From Lachnospira sp. UBA3212 (GTDB lineage: Bacteria; Bacillota; Clostridia; Lachnospirales; Lachnospiraceae): a DNA stretch of 64,000 bases. Below, piece after piece: positions 43,783-51,387 of the stretch; position 1 is the stretch's first letter; each line of letters begins with the position of its first letter. The position numbers were made by a program, and so were the translations under genes. Under the pieces are notes generated by a model. The model made no database searches. It saw nothing but the letters and a program-made list of their open reading frames with translations, and was not told the origin of the DNA. The DNA lies in NCBI GenBank assembly GCA_002363615.1, contig DEWK01000005.1, positions 33,332 through 97,331 on the forward strand. The letters run 5' to 3'.

Positions 43783-44937
43783 CTATTCCTCCATACTCTT
43801 GATAATGCTTTTCTGTAGTGCCATCAACGAATTATATCTAGGAGCTGTTCCTCCTAAGAAGTTACTCTGATATACTTCACTTTTCTTCATATCATTACGG
43901 TCAAGAAGAGTATTTAAATTATCAACCGTCAATCCGTTATTGCTCCTTGTTATAAAAACTGCATCATTTCTCTCAAGCTCATCTAATAGCTCTGGATAAT
44001 GTGTCGAAAAAATAATAACTGCTCCTCTCGGATTAGTCCTTTTGTCCAAAAACAACCTCATCAATGCAGCAACTAACTCACGGTTAAAATGATTCTCTAC
44101 TTCGTCAACAATTAAGTATCCACCATTTTTCAGTACTCTAACTGCATCTGAAAAAACTCTTACACCCTTTACAGTCCCTGAAGAAAGATATACATTAAGT
44201 TCAGCAGGATTAAGCAATACAAGTTCATTTTGTCCATAAAACTTTAATCGTGTAATAACCTTGTCGTTTACATTTTCTACCGAAACATACTCAATAGTAG
44301 GATCCAAAAGAGAGATTATTTCTGTAGGCACTGATCCTCCATCTGGAAGAAACAAATTAAAATTAGTAAGAAGTGCTAAATCCACAACGACATTTTTATT
44401 CTGAATTTGCTTATTAACTGCTATCATTATGCTAACATCATCTGGAAGATACTCATCTGAATTATCACGCACTCTAATAGGCTCAATCTCTTCAAAATCT
44501 AACAAATTAGATTTATTTACCTTAGTAGTAGCAGGCTTAACCCACAATTTTTCCGATAAGATACGCACACCAAAGTTACTATCTTGCTTTTTCCCTTTAA
44601 TCAACACACTCGAAAGATGATAAATTCTTCCATCAACATAAAAATCAACATCAAATACAGTTTTGGTTTCTTCTGCTAATATTTGAGGAACAAATTCAGC
44701 GCTTAATGGCGCTGCCCCCAGCAACATACTAGTAAAAGAGATCACTTTTAATGCTGTCGTTTTTCCTGATGCATTAATACCAGCAAACACTTCCACAGTA
44801 TTAACATAAATATTTCCAAACAAATTGAACACCGAATTTAAATGATTACTTTGTACTCTCTGAACAGCACAAAACGATATGTCAAACAAGTTCTTATATA
44901 ACGGAAGTCCATTTACTCTAATCCTTAAAATCCTCAT
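43783..44937 (-). CDS. AAA/SMC-like ATPase, first gene of a defence-like pair
   Basis: A 384-residue ATPase of the AAA_15/21 (SMC-Rad50-like) type. Walker A is AGINASGKTTA (about residues 53-61), followed by a beta-rich insertion, LNPAELNVYLSSGTVKG in the signature-motif region, the Walker B strand GGYLIVDEVENHFN and the H-switch IIFSTHYPELL. These ATPases appear in OLD, AbiL, PARIS and Septu-type phage-defence modules with a nuclease partner. ATG 44937 has GGAGG upstream; the frame to 44991 adds 18 residues. It sits between the SulP gene and rpsI, outside the ribosomal operon, with AT-rich flanks, which suits an acquired insertion. Confidence 0.8.
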   Translation of the reverse strand: MRILRIRVNGLPLYKNLFDISFCAVQRVQSNHLNSVFNLFGNIYVNTVEVFAGINASGKTTALKVISFTSMLLGAAPLSAEFVPQILAEETKTVFDVDFYVDGRIYHLSSVLIKGKKQDSNFGVRILSEKLWVKPATTKVNKSNLLDFEEIEPIRVRDNSDEYLPDDVSIMIAVNKQIQNKNVVVDLALLTNFNLFLPDGGSVPTEIISLLDPTIEYVSVENVNDKVITRLKFYGQNELVLLNPAELNVYLSSGTVKGVRVFSDAVRVLKNGGYLIVDEVENHFNRELVAALMRLFLDKRTNPRGAVIIFSTHYPELLDELERNDAVFITRSNNGLTVDNLNTLLDRNDMKKSEVYQSNFLGGTAPRYNSLMALQKSIIKSMEE

Positions 44938-45138
44938 TATCAACACCTCCACAAAAGCACAATACTCGTTGATATCAGACCGCAAATTCATAATACTACA
45001 TAATTGTATTCATTGCAACGACTTTTCTGTTTTTATCAGCCATAATTTATTATAATTTGTTATAATTATTATATCTCTATTCTTTCTTCTATCCCTCGTC
45101 TGTCACTTAAAACGAAAACATGGAGTTGATTTTTTTAT

Positions 45139-45177
45139 TAAAACAAAAGCACCCCAAGACAATTTTGTCCTGAGGTG
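45139..45177 (-). terminator. terminator after rpsI
   Basis: Thirteen-base stem (45150-45162 / 45165-45177) with a G-T and near-perfect match, followed on the minus strand by T-rich sequence. Marks the end of the ribosomal superoperon. Confidence 0.82.
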
Positions 45178-45225
45178 TAATAAGTCGTATATGATTGTCC
45201 AAAGACATAATATGTTGTGAAACGA

Positions 45226-45618
45226 TTATCTCTTTGAGAACTGTGGTGCACGACGTGCAGCCTTTAAGCCGTACTTCTTTCTTTCCTTCATTCTTGGATC
45301 TCTTGTTAAGAAACCTTCCTTCTTGAGGATTGCACGATACTCATCATCTACCTGAAGAAGAGCTCTAGAAATACCATGTCTGATTGCACCAGCCTGGCCG
45401 GTGTAACCACCACCATCAACGTTAACAAGAACGTCAAACTTGCTTGTATTATCTGTAGCAACGAGTGGCTGACGAACGATTACCTTTAAGGTCTCAAGTC
45501 CAAAATACTCGTCGATATCTCTCTTGTTGATTGTAATCTTACCAGTACCAGGTACTAAATAAACACGAGCAACGCTGCTCTTTCTTCTACCTGTTCCATA
45601 AAACTTATCTGTAGCCAT
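45226..45618 (-). CDS. rpsI: ribosomal protein S9
   Basis: A 130-residue S9 with the typical FYGTGRRKSSVARVYL opening, GGGYTGQAGAIRHGISRALL, and the RRAPQFSKR tail that reaches into the P site of the 30S subunit. It follows rplM by 23 bases, the standard pair. Confidence 0.97.
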   Translation of the reverse strand: MATDKFYGTGRRKSSVARVYLVPGTGKITINKRDIDEYFGLETLKVIVRQPLVATDNTSKFDVLVNVDGGGYTGQAGAIRHGISRALLQVDDEYRAILKKEGFLTRDPRMKERKKYGLKAARRAPQFSKR

Positions 45619-45641
45619 GATCTAATCTCCTTTCCTGACAA

Positions 45642-46070
45642 TTAAAATGTTAATGTCTCTGGCTTCTGAGCTGCATGATCATGCTCTGGACCAGCGTAAA
45701 CGTGTAACTTCTTGATCATCTCTCTTCCAAGAGGTCCCTTTGGAAGCATACCCTTAACTGCAAGTTCAATCACCTGCTCAGGCTTCTTATCTAACTTCTC
45801 TCTTAATGTCTGCTCCTTCATACCGCCGACATAATCTGAGTGATGATAATAGATCTTCTGGTCAAGCTTCTTACCAGTTACGCTGATTTTCTCAGCGTTA
45901 ACAACGATTACATAATCACCTGTATCAATATGTGGAGTATAGGTTGGCTTATTCTTGCCTCTTAATACCTTAGCTACTTCTGAAGCTAAACGACCTAATG
46001 TATATCCTGTAGCATCTACTACATACCATTTCTTTTCAACTGTTGATGGACTAGCCATAAATGTCTTCAT
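45642..46070 (-). CDS. rplM: ribosomal protein L13
   Basis: A 142-residue L13, an early assembly protein of the 50S subunit. WYVVDATGYTLGRLASEVAKVLRGK and GMLPKGPLGREMIKKLHVY are the family landmarks. It is preceded by a consensus promoter and a leader of about 110 bases. Confidence 0.97.
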   Translation of the reverse strand: MKTFMASPSTVEKKWYVVDATGYTLGRLASEVAKVLRGKNKPTYTPHIDTGDYVIVVNAEKISVTGKKLDQKIYYHHSDYVGGMKEQTLREKLDKKPEQVIELAVKGMLPKGPLGREMIKKLHVYAGPEHDHAAQKPETLTF

Positions 46071-46176
46071 AGGTTTCTCCTTCTTTTCTTCTTTATTAAT
46101 CGCTGAACTACTCGTACCGGGGCATTGGCTAGAGCACTTCTTGTGTGATTATCAGGACATAGTAATCCCGTCACAA
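46071..46176 (-). promoter_or_regulatory. candidate L13 leader
   Basis: The transcript before rplM carries GTGAC...GTCCTGATAATCAC and GCCCCGG-type pairing. Firmicute L13 operons have autoregulatory leaders; this one is in the right place and length, but I cannot confirm the consensus fold. Confidence 0.4.
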
Positions 46177-46182
46177 TCATGT

Positions 46183-46211
46183 ATTATAACTGATAGCTCA
46201 GATGATGTCAA
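46183..46211 (-). promoter_or_regulatory. promoter of rplM-rpsI
   Basis: TTGACA (46206-46211), 17-base spacer, TATAAT (46183-46188) on the minus strand. This separate promoter became necessary when the export locus was placed between truA and rplM. Confidence 0.85.
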
Positions 46212-46233
46212 GGAAGATTTGTTAATTTTCAAA

Positions 46234-46869
46234 TCACTTTTTAGCTCCACTTCTCATCGATTGAATCTCAATCATACGATCACCATAGGTCTTATATTCC
46301 TCATTATGAGTTACAAGTACAATGGTTTTCCCTTGCTTATGCAGGTTCTCAAGTAAATTCATAATCCTATCACCATTTTCCTTATCCAAGGAACCGGTAG
46401 GTTCATCTGCAAGGATAAGATCACATTTCTTGATTAATAATCTTGCAATAGCAACCCTCTGCTGCTCTCCACCTGAGAGTTGAAAAACCTTCGTGTTTTT
46501 CTTATCACTTAATCCTACTTGTTCTAGAGCCTGCTCAATTGTAACGCCACTTCGACTCTTATCATAAACCACATCCAAATTCTGATAAACCGTTTTATTA
46601 TCAACAAGCGCAAAATTCTGAAAGAGAAATCCAACTTTATTTTGAAAAAACTTCATTTTATTATTTAATTTATTGATATTTTTTCCAGCCACTAGAATTT
46701 CTCCAGAATCGATTTTTTCCAGCGCTCCGATCATATTAAGTATTGTTGTTTTTCCGCATCCACTTTTTCCAGACAAAACAACATATTCTCCATCCTGAAT
46801 CACTAAATTAAGATTTTCAAATAATGGGATCTTATTAAACGACTTACTAACATTTTTGATTTCAATCAT
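46234..46869 (-). CDS. ABC transporter ATP-binding protein of a lactococcin-972-type export system
   Basis: A 211-residue ATPase: Walker A LSGKSGCGKTT, Q-loop FLFQNFAL, signature LSGGEQQRVAIARLL, Walker B LILADEPTGSLD and H-loop VTHNEE. The wording closely follows the ATPases annotated as bacteriocin export, lactococcin 972 group. ATG 46869 overlaps the permease stop by four bases (ATGA) and its AAGGAGG is in the permease end; an ATG six bases earlier is less well spaced. Its partner permease lies directly upstream. Confidence 0.85.
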   Translation of the reverse strand: MIEIKNVSKSFNKIPLFENLNLVIQDGEYVVLSGKSGCGKTTILNMIGALEKIDSGEILVAGKNINKLNNKMKFFQNKVGFLFQNFALVDNKTVYQNLDVVYDKSRSGVTIEQALEQVGLSDKKNTKVFQLSGGEQQRVAIARLLIKKCDLILADEPTGSLDKENGDRIMNLLENLHKQGKTIVLVTHNEEYKTYGDRMIEIQSMRSGAKK

Positions 46870-48821
46870 AAACATCCTCCTTTTAAAATCTTCTGTACTT
46901 GGATACTCTCTCGCCGCGAAATATTAAAGGCTATTAAGATAATATCAACGACAGCTAAAATCGCTACAATAATTAAAACATAAGGCAGATTAAATTCCCC
47001 AAACAACCTCATACATATTTCATATACTGCAAACAGGGAAAGTACCATACTTACAATATTGCTAAGGAAAATACCATAGTAGCGATACAACATAGGCATA
47101 CCATTAATTTTTGCGACCGCACATTCCATTCCATCCATTTCAAATTCAATGTTTAAACAAATGGTATTAACAATGATATTAATTAAGAACATTAATAAAC
47201 AAATTGAAAAAATTAATTTCAATCGAATTTCAAAGGATGATACATATTCCTTATAGGAATCATAAATATTCCTGTAAGAAACACTCGCAAGGCCATCTAC
47301 TTCATCAACCATTTCCTCTGCAATCTGATCATTCATTTCAAATAAGGCAAATTGTGGTGTAAGTAATTCCCTATATTTCTCAGGATAGGCAATTTCTGTA
47401 TCCGGATCTATCTGCACATCAAAATCAAAGGCTTCCACATGATCCCTCGTGTCCAGTAAAAAAACTTCATCTTCCACTTTTTCATTATCTATATAATCTA
47501 TACCAATTCTATAAAATGCCCCAATTTTATGATGATAAGGAAGATATTCAACCTCCATATTCTTCGCATCAAGGTAATCTAAATTCGAACAATTCTCACC
47601 ATATTCTTTTATTTCATTTTCTGAAATTTTCCAATCCGGATAAATATAATATATTTTATTTTCAAATTTATAATCCTTTAATTCAGGAATAGCATCCCTT
47701 ATCATTGAAATACAATATTTATTTATTTGATACACTCGAATGTCTTTTGTATCACTTACTCCATACATATATGCTATTTTGCATTTATTTAAAAATTTAC
47801 GATATAGCTGATCATAGCTCTCTTCTATGACCATCCCATCTTCTAATTTATACTTATCATTAATATAGCAATAATTCTTTAAGTGGCTATAAAAATCTTT
47901 TTTTTCCTTTAGTGGAAGATATTGTTTGACTTGATAAAATCCAACAATCAATAAGACAACGGTGAAAGTAATCGATGTAAATTTAAGAAAATAGCAGGCT
48001 GCCTTTATAAAACCAGCACCAAATCCACGACTGGTAATACTGCGGTAATCCAACTTTAATAAAAAGGCATATAGGATGCTAACAATTAGAATAACACCCA
48101 CATAAACCAAAAGTGTTTCGCGAAGATAGATGAAAAGAGTCATAGATAAAAATCCATGAAAAATCCAATATATCACAAACGATATTCCTGCAAGAACTCC
48201 AGCATCTAGAAGCACATTCTGTAGAAACAGTAAAGGTACCGGATATCCCGTCACCACCTTTTGAAATTCGCTTTTCTTTACAAAATAATAGTCACACAGT
48301 GTCAGTAATAAGAAAAATCCAGCAATTAAAATCCAGATCAGTAAAATATAGGACTGATATCCTCTATTTTCTAAGGGGGCTAAGATTTTATTACCATCCA
48401 TTGCACTTTCAAGTTTTCTTAAACTTTTTGCATCACCTAAGACATAAACCTCTGCCTCTTCAAAGTATTTTGTTTTTTTTACGGAATTTGCATTCACATA
48501 TTTAATTTCTACGATTGAACCATCAATGTTTTTATAGATTCCTTCCCTTTTTCCTGATTTTTCAAGATAAGTCTTACCATCCCCTTGATAATAAAAAATA
48601 TACTTTTGATGTCTGTCATCTCCCTTTTTATCAAGCAGAAATTTTCCCCGGATTCCATATTCCGGTTTCCAGTTGTCTGCAATAATATCCGTATCAACAT
48701 ATTCCGCGTAATAATACTCAGTCTCTGATATTACATCTAAGTTTTGAATCACAATAGAATTTGATCCCATAAATCCCAGGATAATAAATATAACCGAGAT
48801 TAAATATTTAACAAGTTTCAA
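46866..48821 (-). CDS. bacteriocin-associated integral membrane permease (lactococcin-972 type, DUF1430-like)
   Basis: A 651-residue membrane protein: an N-terminal helix (LISVIFIILGFMG), an extracellular domain (~30-160), a cluster of four helices (~163-315), a second extracellular domain (~320-510) and a final helix set (~540-640) ending in LKGGCL. The layout and length fit the DUF1430 bacteriocin-associated integral membrane family, which couples to a dedicated ATPase and a small secreted bacteriocin. The extracellular domain is unusually acidic and Tyr-rich. Together with the neighbouring genes it would export the adjacent secreted protein or provide immunity. Confidence 0.75.
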   Translation of the reverse strand: MKLVKYLISVIFIILGFMGSNSIVIQNLDVISETEYYYAEYVDTDIIADNWKPEYGIRGKFLLDKKGDDRHQKYIFYYQGDGKTYLEKSGKREGIYKNIDGSIVEIKYVNANSVKKTKYFEEAEVYVLGDAKSLRKLESAMDGNKILAPLENRGYQSYILLIWILIAGFFLLLTLCDYYFVKKSEFQKVVTGYPVPLLFLQNVLLDAGVLAGISFVIYWIFHGFLSMTLFIYLRETLLVYVGVILIVSILYAFLLKLDYRSITSRGFGAGFIKAACYFLKFTSITFTVVLLIVGFYQVKQYLPLKEKKDFYSHLKNYCYINDKYKLEDGMVIEESYDQLYRKFLNKCKIAYMYGVSDTKDIRVYQINKYCISMIRDAIPELKDYKFENKIYYIYPDWKISENEIKEYGENCSNLDYLDAKNMEVEYLPYHHKIGAFYRIGIDYIDNEKVEDEVFLLDTRDHVEAFDFDVQIDPDTEIAYPEKYRELLTPQFALFEMNDQIAEEMVDEVDGLASVSYRNIYDSYKEYVSSFEIRLKLIFSICLLMFLINIIVNTICLNIEFEMDGMECAVAKINGMPMLYRYYGIFLSNIVSMVLSLFAVYEICMRLFGEFNLPYVLIIVAILAVVDIILIAFNISRRESIQVQKILKGGCL

Positions 48822-48839
48822 TTTTTCCCTCCTAGCACA

Positions 48840-48864
48840 AAATAAGAGCTATTGCTAGCTCTTA
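48840..48864 (-). terminator. leaky intercistronic hairpin between cargo and permease
   Basis: Stem AAGAGCTA/TAGCTCTT with loop GCAA followed on the minus strand by only ATTTTG. Weak U-tract, so partial read-through is expected; it would give more cargo than transporter transcript. Confidence 0.6.
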
Positions 48865-48872
48865 CCTTAAGA

Positions 48873-49304
48873 TTAATCAATTTTAAAACGAATACCAAAT
48901 TTTGTTTTTGAATTCGTATGCGTAATTTTACATTTTCCTACTGTTTGATTACTTTTATAGTAATTCTCCGTCCAAACGTACTGATCAGCAGATGCACCTA
49001 CTGGAGCTATACATCCTCTAACACGAGGTCCCGCACAAACATCTGCTTTATATACAGAACCGACCTTTACTCCTGGATAAAAACAATCATAATTCGTACT
49101 TCCTAAAGAATCTTCATAGGCAAAAGTTCCGGTGGCATATAGTTCATCTCCTATCGCATCCATATAAACCTTAAATGCAACCCTTTTTTCAAACGAATCA
49201 TTTAGCCAAGTATTTTTAAACCAAGACACATCCGTCTTACTTACATCGCTCTTTACTGCTGCACTTGTTGAACACACTGAGCTAATCGCCAAAATCCCGC
49301 ACAT
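48873..49304 (-). CDS. secreted four-cysteine protein, putative bacteriocin-like cargo
   Basis: A 143-residue product from ATG 49304, with a mature region of about 125 residues. It has four cysteines (in TNYDCFYPG, KADVCAGP, RVRGCIAP and VGKCKITH) that could form two disulfides. Homology is not recognised; it is not the classic lactococcin 972 sequence. The signal peptide looks truncated from this ATG: the in-frame bases upstream encode IKKRLVTGL, a typical basic n-region, and the frame opens with ATA at 49331 where an ATG would be expected, preceded by AAGAAAGG in the end of the upstream gene. So either a non-AUG start is used or the start has been lost. Position (cargo-permease-ATPase) matches lactococcin-972-type loci. 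Confidence 0.55.
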   Translation of the reverse strand: MCGILAISSVCSTSAAVKSDVSKTDVSWFKNTWLNDSFEKRVAFKVYMDAIGDELYATGTFAYEDSLGSTNYDCFYPGVKVGSVYKADVCAGPRVRGCIAPVGASADQYVWTENYYKSNQTVGKCKITHTNSKTKFGIRFKID

Positions 49305-49337
49305 TAATCCTGTTACTAATCTTTTTTTTATGATACC

Positions 49338-49860
49338 CTAACCTTTCTTAGAGGTATTATCCCAAATAGAAACTGACAAATCATACACATCTTTAATTCG
49401 ATCCTTATATTTTTCAAATTGTTCCGAATCACCCTCTAGCAGGTTTAGCTTTTCATCTATCCTGAATGCAGCCAAGGATTTTTCTTGCATTTTAACATTA
49501 TCACGTTTTATAACATCGATATAATGCCTCTCCACCCCCCAAGAAATCAATCATACGAACATAATCTACAGAAATATACTCGTCTTCCTCTGAATATTGA
49601 GTAAGAGCCATATTTGTATGATACTTTAAAAATGTAACCTTGTCTGGTGGAGTTACTAAGTAGTTGTAACCTAACTTACTAGTACTATCATATCTTGCTC
49701 CGCTTTTAATACTTGCTTCTAGAATCTTTATACCCTGTTTTACCATCGGTTTATTGACCTTTTCATAATAAAAAGCCCAGGTTACAGTATCAAGGACAAA
49801 GACCACAAGAAAAACAATTAAAAAAATACGAATTATTCGTCTAAGTTTTCTATTCCTCAT
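49338..49860 (-). pseudogene. frameshifted membrane-anchored protein, first gene of the export locus
   Basis: Two open frames are joined by a run of six C (49535-49540). The first reads from ATG 49860 (GGAG upstream): basic start RNRKLRRIIR, one membrane helix (IFLIVFLVVFVLDTVTWAF) and an extracellular part ending in VRMIDFLGGG. Removing one base from the run restores a 173-residue protein continuing FLGVERHYIDVIKRDN to KKG. The frame is intact on both sides, so the shift is either a true mutation, a phase-variable tract or a read error. Stop TAG at 49338 lies just before the cargo gene. Function unknown; an immunity or accessory role is suggested only by position. Confidence 0.65.
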
Positions 49861-49953
49861 AATATCTCCTATCTAAATTTTTGTAGTAAAATTATGCATA
49901 AAATTATCATACATTGTTTATTATAAAAAAAAAAAAATACGTCAAGTATTTAT

Positions 49954-50718
49954 TTACAATTTATTTTCCTTTTCTAAATTCCCATATAAAATTTCTACAA
50001 GAATCAGACCCTGAGGTGGTACATTAGGGCCAGATAATTCCCGATTTCTCTTTTCCAGGATCTCTTTTACCTTGATTGGTTCATAAAATCCTCTTCCCAC
50101 ACGAAGAAGAGTTCCTGTAATTAACCGCACCATATTATACAGGAAACCATTGCCCTGAATTCGAAAGATCAGTTGATCTCCCTGTCGAACCACCTCAGCC
50201 TGGTAAATCGTTCTTTCAGTGGTTTTTACCTGGGTGTGAGCTGCACAAAAACTTGCAAAATCATGGGTTCCTAGCAGGTATTTACAAGCCTCATTCATCT
50301 TATGATCATCCAGGTCTACATGCACATGATAGGAATAAAGTCTTTGTAAAGGGTTTTCTAATTTGGAATTATCAATTCGATATTCGTAGGTCTTTCTGAT
50401 TTCTTTGGTATAACGAGGATGGAACTCCTTAGGAACCTCCTTTGATTCAAGAATTCGAATATCCATTGGAAGCAGGGAATTTAAAGCATAAGAAAAACGC
50501 TTGGGAGGAATGGTAGAACAGGTATCAAAGACTGCAACATTTCCTAGGGCATGAACACCAGAATCCGTTCGACTAGCTCCTATAATCACTATTTCTTCTC
50601 CGGTTAATTTTAAAAGTGCTTGATTTATAACCGTTTCGACTCCCAGGGCATTTTTCTGCATTTGCCAACCCGCATAATTGGTCCCGTCATATGCAATTTT
50701 TAAATAAATACGTGGCAT
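49954..50718 (-). CDS. truA: tRNA pseudouridine(38-40) synthase
   Basis: A 254-residue TruA that makes pseudouridine at positions 38-40 of the tRNA anticodon arm. The catalytic Asp lies in ASRTDSGVHALG, and KIAYDGTNYAGWQ and FLYNMVRLITGTLL are conserved landmarks. ATG 50718 has GGAGG upstream; the frame to 50748 adds a Gly-rich stretch that is not part of the fold. In related genomes truA is followed directly by rplM; here the export locus intervenes. Confidence 0.95.
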   Translation of the reverse strand: MPRIYLKIAYDGTNYAGWQMQKNALGVETVINQALLKLTGEEIVIIGASRTDSGVHALGNVAVFDTCSTIPPKRFSYALNSLLPMDIRILESKEVPKEFHPRYTKEIRKTYEYRIDNSKLENPLQRLYSYHVHVDLDDHKMNEACKYLLGTHDFASFCAAHTQVKTTERTIYQAEVVRQGDQLIFRIQGNGFLYNMVRLITGTLLRVGRGFYEPIKVKEILEKRNRELSGPNVPPQGLILVEILYGNLEKENKL

Positions 50719-50753
50719 ATTCCTTCCTCCATTTCTATCCTTAAGCAATTAAG

Positions 50754-50795
50754 ATAAAAAGACCCGGTTTTAAGAAATCTTAAAACCAGGTCTTT
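50754..50795 (-). terminator. terminator after rplQ
   Basis: Eighteen-base stem (50758-50775 / 50778-50795), then T-run on the minus strand. Confidence 0.92.
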
Positions 50796-50810
50796 ATCAT
50801 ATCAAATGAA

Positions 50811-51347
50811 TTAAACTAACTCAAGTAATACTTCCATAGCTGCATCGCCCTTACGCTGACCAATCTTTACGATTCTGGTGTAACCACCCTTACGATCTGC
50901 ATACTTAGGAGCGATCTCATCAAATAACTTAGCTACAAGATCAATTTCCTGAGTGTTCTTCTTCTTACCAGCATTCTCTGTAGGAACAGAAGTAACGGTG
51001 TAAAGAACCTTCTTCATCTGTCTTCTAGCGTGAAGTCTAGATGGGTTATCCTTCTTAATCGTCTTATCAACTACATCATAAACAGTAACCTTCTTACCAT
51101 CAACAACTTCCTTTACGTTCTTGCCATCCTTGTCCTTGCGGGCAACCTTTGACTTAACGGTAACTTCTTCAAAGTTATCCTTTTCTTTTACTGCTAAAGC
51201 AATGAGTCCCTCAGCAACCTTGCGGATTTCCTTAGCTCTTGCTTCAGTAGTAACAATCTTGCCATTATTTAATAAACTTGTAACCTGACCTCTGATGAGG
51301 GCCTTTCTCTGGCTTGAAGTTCTTCCAAGTTTTCTATAAAATGCCAT
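50811..51347 (-). CDS. rplQ: ribosomal protein L17, with lineage-type insertion
   Basis: The 178 residues are well above the usual ~115-130 of bacterial L17. The start MAFYRKLGRTSSQRKALIRG and the end GGYTRIVKIGQRKGDAAMEV are canonical. The extra residues sit at about 58-102, a basic segment (KSKVARKDKDGKNVKEVVDG) after the first helix. The reading frame is continuous and the insertion is charged and hydrophilic, so it probably lies on the ribosome surface. Last gene of the alpha operon, followed by a terminator. Confidence 0.93.
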   Translation of the reverse strand: MAFYRKLGRTSSQRKALIRGQVTSLLNNGKIVTTEARAKEIRKVAEGLIALAVKEKDNFEEVTVKSKVARKDKDGKNVKEVVDGKKVTVYDVVDKTIKKDNPSRLHARRQMKKVLYTVTSVPTENAGKKKNTQEIDLVAKLFDEIAPKYADRKGGYTRIVKIGQRKGDAAMEVLLELV

Positions 51348-51387
51348 CTTATCACCTTTCTACGGGTAAACCCGATTGTAACTCTAA

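Noticed and set aside
49338..49550. A separate 70-codon gene starting at ATG 49550.
   Set aside because: Its coding pattern continues directly from the upstream frame across the C6 tract and it has no ribosome binding site of its own.
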